This document shows, piece by piece, positions 13,699-17,248 of a stretch of 17,248 nt of DNA; positions within the stretch are counted from its first letter, which is position 1; each line of letters starts with the position of its first letter. The DNA comes from Nitrospinae bacterium RIFCSPLOWO2_12_39_16 (GTDB lineage Bacteria; Nitrospinota; Nitrospinia; UBA9942). The position numbers and the translations under genes are program-made. The notes beneath the pieces were generated by a model. The model saw only the letters and a program-made list of their open reading frames with translations. It did not search any database and was not told the origin of the DNA. The stretch covers positions 1 through 17,248 of the forward strand of contig MHDO01000078.1 of NCBI GenBank assembly GCA_001805005.1, in the 5' to 3' direction.

Positions 13699-15604
13699 TG
13701 TTTATAAATTTTAATTGTTTTTGGAAACTATGTTTTAAAAGGAATTCTGATATTGCTGAGGCGATTGCTGATGGGGTTAGGTGATATTTCTCTCTTATGA
13801 TGGATTGTGAGCCATGCTCAATGAATTTATCAGGCAGACCAATTCTTTTGACCTTTATATTATTGAGACCTTCCTCTTCAAGGACTTCCAATACTGCACT
13901 TCCAAAACCACCCTGAAGGACATTTTCTTCAACAGTAAAAATAAAGCCTGTCTTTTTACAGAAATCCTTTATCATAGCTCTGTCAATTGGCTTAACAAAT
14001 CTCATATTTACAACTGCGGCATCAATTCCTTTACCTGATAGAATAGTTGATGCCTCAATTGAGGGATATACTGTATTTCCTATTGTCAGTATAACTGCAT
14101 CATTACCATCTTTTATGATCTCAGCCCTGCCTATTTCTATTGTCTTAATATCCTTATCAAGTTTAACCCCTTCTCCGCTCCCTCTCGGATACCTCACAGC
14201 CGAAGGGCCATTATATTCAATGGCAGTTTTAATCATGTGTTGAAGCTCGTTTTCATCCTTTGGAGCCATTAGCACCATATTTGGTAATGAGCGCAGGTAT
14301 GATAAATCAAATAAACCCTGATGGGTTGGTCCATCCTCACCGACTATGCCCGCCCTGTCAATGGCAAATGTAACAGGGAGATTGGGAAGGCATACATCGT
14401 GAAGCACCTGGTCGTAAGCCCTCTGGAGGAATGTGGAATATATTGCCACAACAGGTTTAAATCCCTTTAATGACAGCCCTGCCGCAAATGTAACAGCATG
14501 TTGTTCAGCAATGCCGACATCGTAAAATCTGTCGCTGAACTGTTCTGCAAAACTGTCAAGTCCTGTTCCGTCTGCCATAGCCGCTGTAATTGCAATGATT
14601 TTTTTGTCTGTTTTTGCAAGGGAGATAAGGGTTTTACTGAAGACCTCTGTATATGACGGGGGAGCCTTCTTCCTTTTAAAACTCCCTGTTGTGACATCAA
14701 AAGGTGATGCACCATGGAATGAGTCTGCCTCATTTTCTGCCGGTTTATATCCCTTCCCTTTTGTCGTAACGATATGAACCAGGATTGGTCCCTTCAATTT
14801 TTTTACACTCTCAAATGTGTCTAATAGATGATTTATATTATGACCGTCTATAGGGCCTACATACTTAAAACCGAGGTCTTCAAAGAATCTGCCGGGGACA
14901 AATATACCCTTAACAGCCTCCTCAACCCTATGGGCAAGTTTAGCCATTTGTCCACCAATACCAGGGATGGTTTTTAGCAAGTATTCAACTTCACCTTTCA
15001 TTTTGTTATACAGCTGGCCGGTTATTATTTTATTCAAATGGGCTGAGATAGCCCCTACATTCGGAGAGATTGACATCTTGTTGTCATTTAAAACCACAAT
15101 AAGGTTGCTGTTCAATGCACCAGCATTATTCAAACCTTCCAATGCAAGTCCGGAAGTCATTGAACCATCCCCTATAACTGCTATGACTGAATTGTTTCCA
15201 TTATTTTTATCCCTTGCCTTTGCAAATGCAAGTGCAATAGGTATAGATGTTCCGCTGTGTCCTGTATCTGCTGCATCATAAACACTCTCTTCCCTTCTTG
15301 GAAAGCCGCTTATCCCTTCGTATTGACGAAGGGAAGAAAATTTATCTTTTCTTCCTGTAATTAGTTTGTGTGTATAGCACTGATGACCTACATCCCAGAT
15401 TATTAAATCTTCAGGAGTATTAAAGGTATAGTGCAGGGCTATTGTAAGTTCAACAACACCGAGATTGGATGCGAGATGTCCTCCGGTTTTAGAAACGGCA
15501 TCTACTATAAATTCCCGTATCTCCTTTGACAGTTTCGGGAGATTTTCCCTTTCAATCTTTTTTAAATCTACAGGGCTGTTTATGGTGTCTAAAAGTTTAC
15601 TCAT
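13676..15604 (-). CDS. dxs: 1-deoxy-D-xylulose-5-phosphate synthase
   Basis: A 642-residue thiamine-diphosphate enzyme that condenses pyruvate and glyceraldehyde 3-phosphate to DXP, the first step of the MEP isoprenoid pathway. Counting from the chosen ATG, visible features are GHQ with His74, GHSGTS (115-120), the ThDP/Mg motif GDG (145-147) running to NDNKMS (173-178), and the catalytic Glu367 in GIAEQH. GEDGPTHQG follows in the pyrimidine-binding domain, and the C-terminal transketolase domain reaches the stop. I chose the ATG at 15604 because MSKLLDTINSP is the usual Dxs N-terminus. The longer in-frame TTG at 15616 lies inside a palindrome and adds only four residues. The gene overlaps tlyA by 23 bp and follows ispA by 60 bp. 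Confidence 0.96.
   Translation of the reverse strand: MSKLLDTINSPVDLKKIERENLPKLSKEIREFIVDAVSKTGGHLASNLGVVELTIALHYTFNTPEDLIIWDVGHQCYTHKLITGRKDKFSSLRQYEGISGFPRREESVYDAADTGHSGTSIPIALAFAKARDKNNGNNSVIAVIGDGSMTSGLALEGLNNAGALNSNLIVVLNDNKMSISPNVGAISAHLNKIITGQLYNKMKGEVEYLLKTIPGIGGQMAKLAHRVEEAVKGIFVPGRFFEDLGFKYVGPIDGHNINHLLDTFESVKKLKGPILVHIVTTKGKGYKPAENEADSFHGASPFDVTTGSFKRKKAPPSYTEVFSKTLISLAKTDKKIIAITAAMADGTGLDSFAEQFSDRFYDVGIAEQHAVTFAAGLSLKGFKPVVAIYSTFLQRAYDQVLHDVCLPNLPVTFAIDRAGIVGEDGPTHQGLFDLSYLRSLPNMVLMAPKDENELQHMIKTAIEYNGPSAVRYPRGSGEGVKLDKDIKTIEIGRAEIIKDGNDAVILTIGNTVYPSIEASTILSGKGIDAAVVNMRFVKPIDRAMIKDFCKKTGFIFTVEENVLQGGFGSAVLEVLEEEGLNNIKVKRIGLPDKFIEHGSQSIIREKYHLTPSAIASAISEFLLKHSFQKQLKFINNAKKAVG
15313..15334. 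other. Perfect 9-bp hairpin within dxs
   Basis: TCCCTTCGT (15313-15321) and ACGAAGGGA (15326-15334) are exact inverted copies with the 4-nt loop ATTG. The segment encodes a conserved Dxs stretch (LRQYEGI), so protein constraint may explain much of it. It would form a stable stem in the dxs mRNA about 270 nt after the start. No function is assigned. Confidence 0.35.
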
Positions 15605-15609
15605 ATAAT

Positions 15610-15657
15610 GGGTCAAGGGTTTTTCACTCTACCCCTTGACCCCTCGAATCCTTACCC
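15610..15657. repeat. Inverted element between ispA and dxs
   Basis: GGGTCAAGGG (15610-15619) is an exact inverted copy of CCCTTGACCC (15633-15642) with a 13-nt loop. The right arm continues with similar C-rich modules (CCTCGAATCC, then TTACCC), giving an approximate 10-nt period. It fills the 60-bp ispA-dxs gap and ends 6 bp before the dxs ATG. In the leftward transcript the stem is not followed by a T run. It may be a processing or folding element rather than a terminator. Confidence 0.65.
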
Positions 15658-15664
15658 TTTTATT

Positions 15665-16555
15665 TTAAAACTTCCTCGCAATTATATATTCCGAAACATC
15701 CTTTAGCACTTCTGCTTTATCACCAAACATCTCAAGGGATTTTATACTATTGTCAATCAGCCTGCCTGCAATTTTTTTTGATTCGGCAAGCCCAAAAACT
15801 GCTGGGTATGTAACTTTCTTCATCCTCTCGTCACTGCCGGCAGTCTTCCCCATTACCTCGCTCTCCCCCTCCACATCAAGTATATCATCCATCACCTGGA
15901 AGGCAAGACCAATATTTTCAGCATAATGTGTGAGTGCGTTTAATTCGTCCTCTTCACAGCCGCTTAGTATGGCACCTGCTCTCACAGCAGATAATATCAT
16001 CTCTCCTGTCTTATGGGTATGTATATATTCAAGTGTAGGTATATCCAGATTCTTTCCTGTAGATTGAATATCAACAATCTGACCTCCAATAGTGCCAAAT
16101 ACACCTACTGCATATGCCACTTCATTAATAGCCCTTAAAATGACAGAGGGATTTGTATGAGGCATAAGCCTCGTATCGCTCATTATCTGAAATGCCATAG
16201 TCAAAAGGGCATCACCTGCCAAAATAGCAATTGCCTCGCCAAATTCCTTGTGATTTGTTGGCTTGCCCCGCCTGAAATCATCATTATCAATAGCAGGCAG
16301 GTCATCATGTATGAGTGTATATGTGTGAATCATCTCAATAGCACAGGCAAATGGAAGGACAGCCTCCCTCTTTCCTCCTACTGTCTCTGCTGATGCAATG
16401 ACCAGTATGGGCCTTAATCGCTTTCCTCCCGCAAACAGGCTGTATCTCATAGAGTTAAAAATATCAGGAGGATATGTGTTGTTGGATGGTATATGCCTGT
16501 CAAGGGCATTGTCTACAAGTGTTTTCATTTCATTAAAATATTCTTTAATGTTCAT
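15665..16555 (-). CDS. ispA: Farnesyl (or geranylgeranyl) diphosphate synthase
   Basis: A 296-residue all-helical trans-prenyltransferase that adds isopentenyl diphosphate to allylic diphosphates. Visible motifs are GKRLRP (44-49, IPP binding), the first Asp-rich motif DDLPAID (84-90) with NDDFRRGKPT after it, GDALL (114-118), a Lys-Thr pair near 182-183 and the second Asp-rich motif DDILD (223-227). The first motif has the two extra residues between aspartates typical of bacterial IspA-type FPP synthases. Chain length cannot be set from sequence alone. It lies 40 bp after dinB and 60 bp before dxs on the same strand. The pairing with dxs puts early and late isoprenoid steps together. No xseB gene lies between dinB and ispA, unlike the common xseA-xseB-ispA-dxs order. 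No Shine-Dalgarno sequence is visible. Confidence 0.95.
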   Translation of the reverse strand: MNIKEYFNEMKTLVDNALDRHIPSNNTYPPDIFNSMRYSLFAGGKRLRPILVIASAETVGGKREAVLPFACAIEMIHTYTLIHDDLPAIDNDDFRRGKPTNHKEFGEAIAILAGDALLTMAFQIMSDTRLMPHTNPSVILRAINEVAYAVGVFGTIGGQIVDIQSTGKNLDIPTLEYIHTHKTGEMILSAVRAGAILSGCEEDELNALTHYAENIGLAFQVMDDILDVEGESEVMGKTAGSDERMKKVTYPAVFGLAESKKIAGRLIDNSIKSLEMFGDKAEVLKDVSEYIIARKF

Positions 16556-16595
16556 ATATAAATCTTAATTCTAATAAGTTGTATTGTCAAGGAAT

Positions 16596-17248
16596 CTACT
16601 CTTTAATCAGTCCGCCGACCCTTACTCCTATGAGCCTGACCTTCTTTTTTAACTCAAACCGCTTCAGGCAGTCAAATGCAGCCTTTCTTATTTCTTCCTC
16701 TGAGTCTGTGGATTTAGAAATGGTCTTTGCCCTCGTATGGGTTTCAAAATCACTAAACCTCACCTTTACTGTAACTGTCTTCCCTTTATAGCCTGACTCC
16801 TTCATTTCGTCAATGACATCTCTTGTAAGTCCTGCAAGTGTCTTTGCTATCACCTGCCAGTTGCCTGTATCCTTCTCAAAGGTTGTCTCCCTGCTATGAG
16901 ATTTTGGCTCCCAGTGTGTGACGAGAGGGCTTTCATCTATGCCCCTTGCGGCATCATAAAGATAATCTCCATGTGATTCACCAAACTCCTTAACAAGCTT
17001 ATCACGAGAAAATGATGCAAGCTCCCCGATTGTCTTAATGCCCATATTTTTCAGATACGCCTCAGTCTTTGGTCCTACACCCCACAGTTTCCTTACAGAC
17101 AATTGCCAGATGCGGCTCTCTATCTCATCATCTTTAATTATTGTCAAACCGTCAGGTTTCTGCATATCGGAAGCAATCTTTGCAAGAAGTTTATTAGGTG
17201 CTATGCCAATAGAGCATGTAAGCCCTGTCTCTTCTTTAATCCTTTTTT
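16596..17248 (-). CDS. dinB: DNA polymerase IV (Y family), N-terminal part outside window
   Basis: The frame is open from the right edge to the TAG at 16596, so 217 C-terminal codons are seen and the start is missing. The first visible residues contain CSIGIAPNKLLAKIASD, the Y-family palm segment. They are followed by the thumb with a helix-hairpin-helix (LWGVGPKTEAYLKNMGI) and the little-finger domain with the SRETTFEKD segment. The ATG at 17165 is internal, in the middle of a conserved motif, and is not the start. The protein does error-prone translesion synthesis in the cytoplasm. The catalytic N-terminal aspartates cannot be checked here. It is the most upstream gene of the leftward set that continues with ispA, dxs and tlyA. 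Confidence 0.95.
   Translation of the reverse strand, partial: KRIKEETGLTCSIGIAPNKLLAKIASDMQKPDGLTIIKDDEIESRIWQLSVRKLWGVGPKTEAYLKNMGIKTIGELASFSRDKLVKEFGESHGDYLYDAARGIDESPLVTHWEPKSHSRETTFEKDTGNWQVIAKTLAGLTRDVIDEMKESGYKGKTVTVKVRFSDFETHTRAKTISKSTDSEEEIRKAAFDCLKRFELKKKVRLIGVRVGGLIKE

Noticed and set aside
15605..15616. TTG start for dxs four codons upstream of the ATG at 15604
   Set aside because: The four extra codons are palindrome sequence, and the ATG gives the standard Dxs N-terminus.
16596..17165. Start of the DinB gene at the ATG at 17165
   Set aside because: Conserved DinB sequence continues in frame upstream to the window edge, so this Met is internal and the gene is cut by the window.

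Overview
The window is AT-rich, gene-dense bacterial chromosome with no RNA gene, CRISPR array, insertion sequence or phage gene. It reads like an anaerobic or microaerophilic Gram-negative bacterium with an autotrophic metabolism: a membrane hydrogenase/complex I-type antiporter subunit, an NADP isocitrate dehydrogenase next to an ATP-citrate lyase (the pair that marks the reductive TCA cycle), and the MEP isoprenoid pathway. A Nitrospirota-like or deltaproteobacterial-like lineage fits, but this is an inference from gene content, not a placement.

Layout. (1) 1-501, minus strand: 5' end of a hyfB-like gene running off the left edge. (2) 689-1234, minus: an XRE-cupin transcription regulator. 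(3) 1235-1553: a 319-bp divergent control region with four operator-like repeats, promoters facing both ways and a structured leader holding a terminator-like hairpin. (4) 1554-6940, plus: monomeric icd and a single-chain ATP-citrate lyase, the only two genes with classic AAGGAG-type ribosome binding sites. (5) 6986-12936, plus: VanZ-family protein, PBP4-type carboxypeptidase (dacB), recJ, a COG2509-type FAD dehydrogenase and pcm, in two ATGA-coupled pairs plus pcm. (6) 12958-17248, minus, convergent with the above: dinB (5' end cut by the right edge), ispA, dxs and tlyA, probably one transcription unit read leftwards.

How the genes fit together. In the reductive direction Icd carboxylates 2-oxoglutarate to isocitrate and, after aconitase, ATP-citrate lyase splits citrate to acetyl-CoA and oxaloacetate. 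The divergent cupin regulator is well placed to control both. VanZ/DacB belong to the cell envelope, RecJ/DinB/Pcm to DNA and protein maintenance, and Dxs/IspA make DXP and prenyl diphosphates.

The least expected feature is a recurring architecture at gene boundaries: short tandem modules (7 or about 10 nt) arranged as two inverted arms. The sequences differ, but the plan is shared at 520-668, 7546-7611, 9047-9117 and 12206-12285, with a simpler relative at 15610-15657 and a decayed one at 6941-6980. These elements intrude into coding sequence, supplying the recJ start codon, the dacB signal-peptide core and the C-terminus of the FAD dehydrogenase. The second point of interest is the fused bacterial ATP-citrate lyase, in which the position of catalytic His900 of the human enzyme is Asn.
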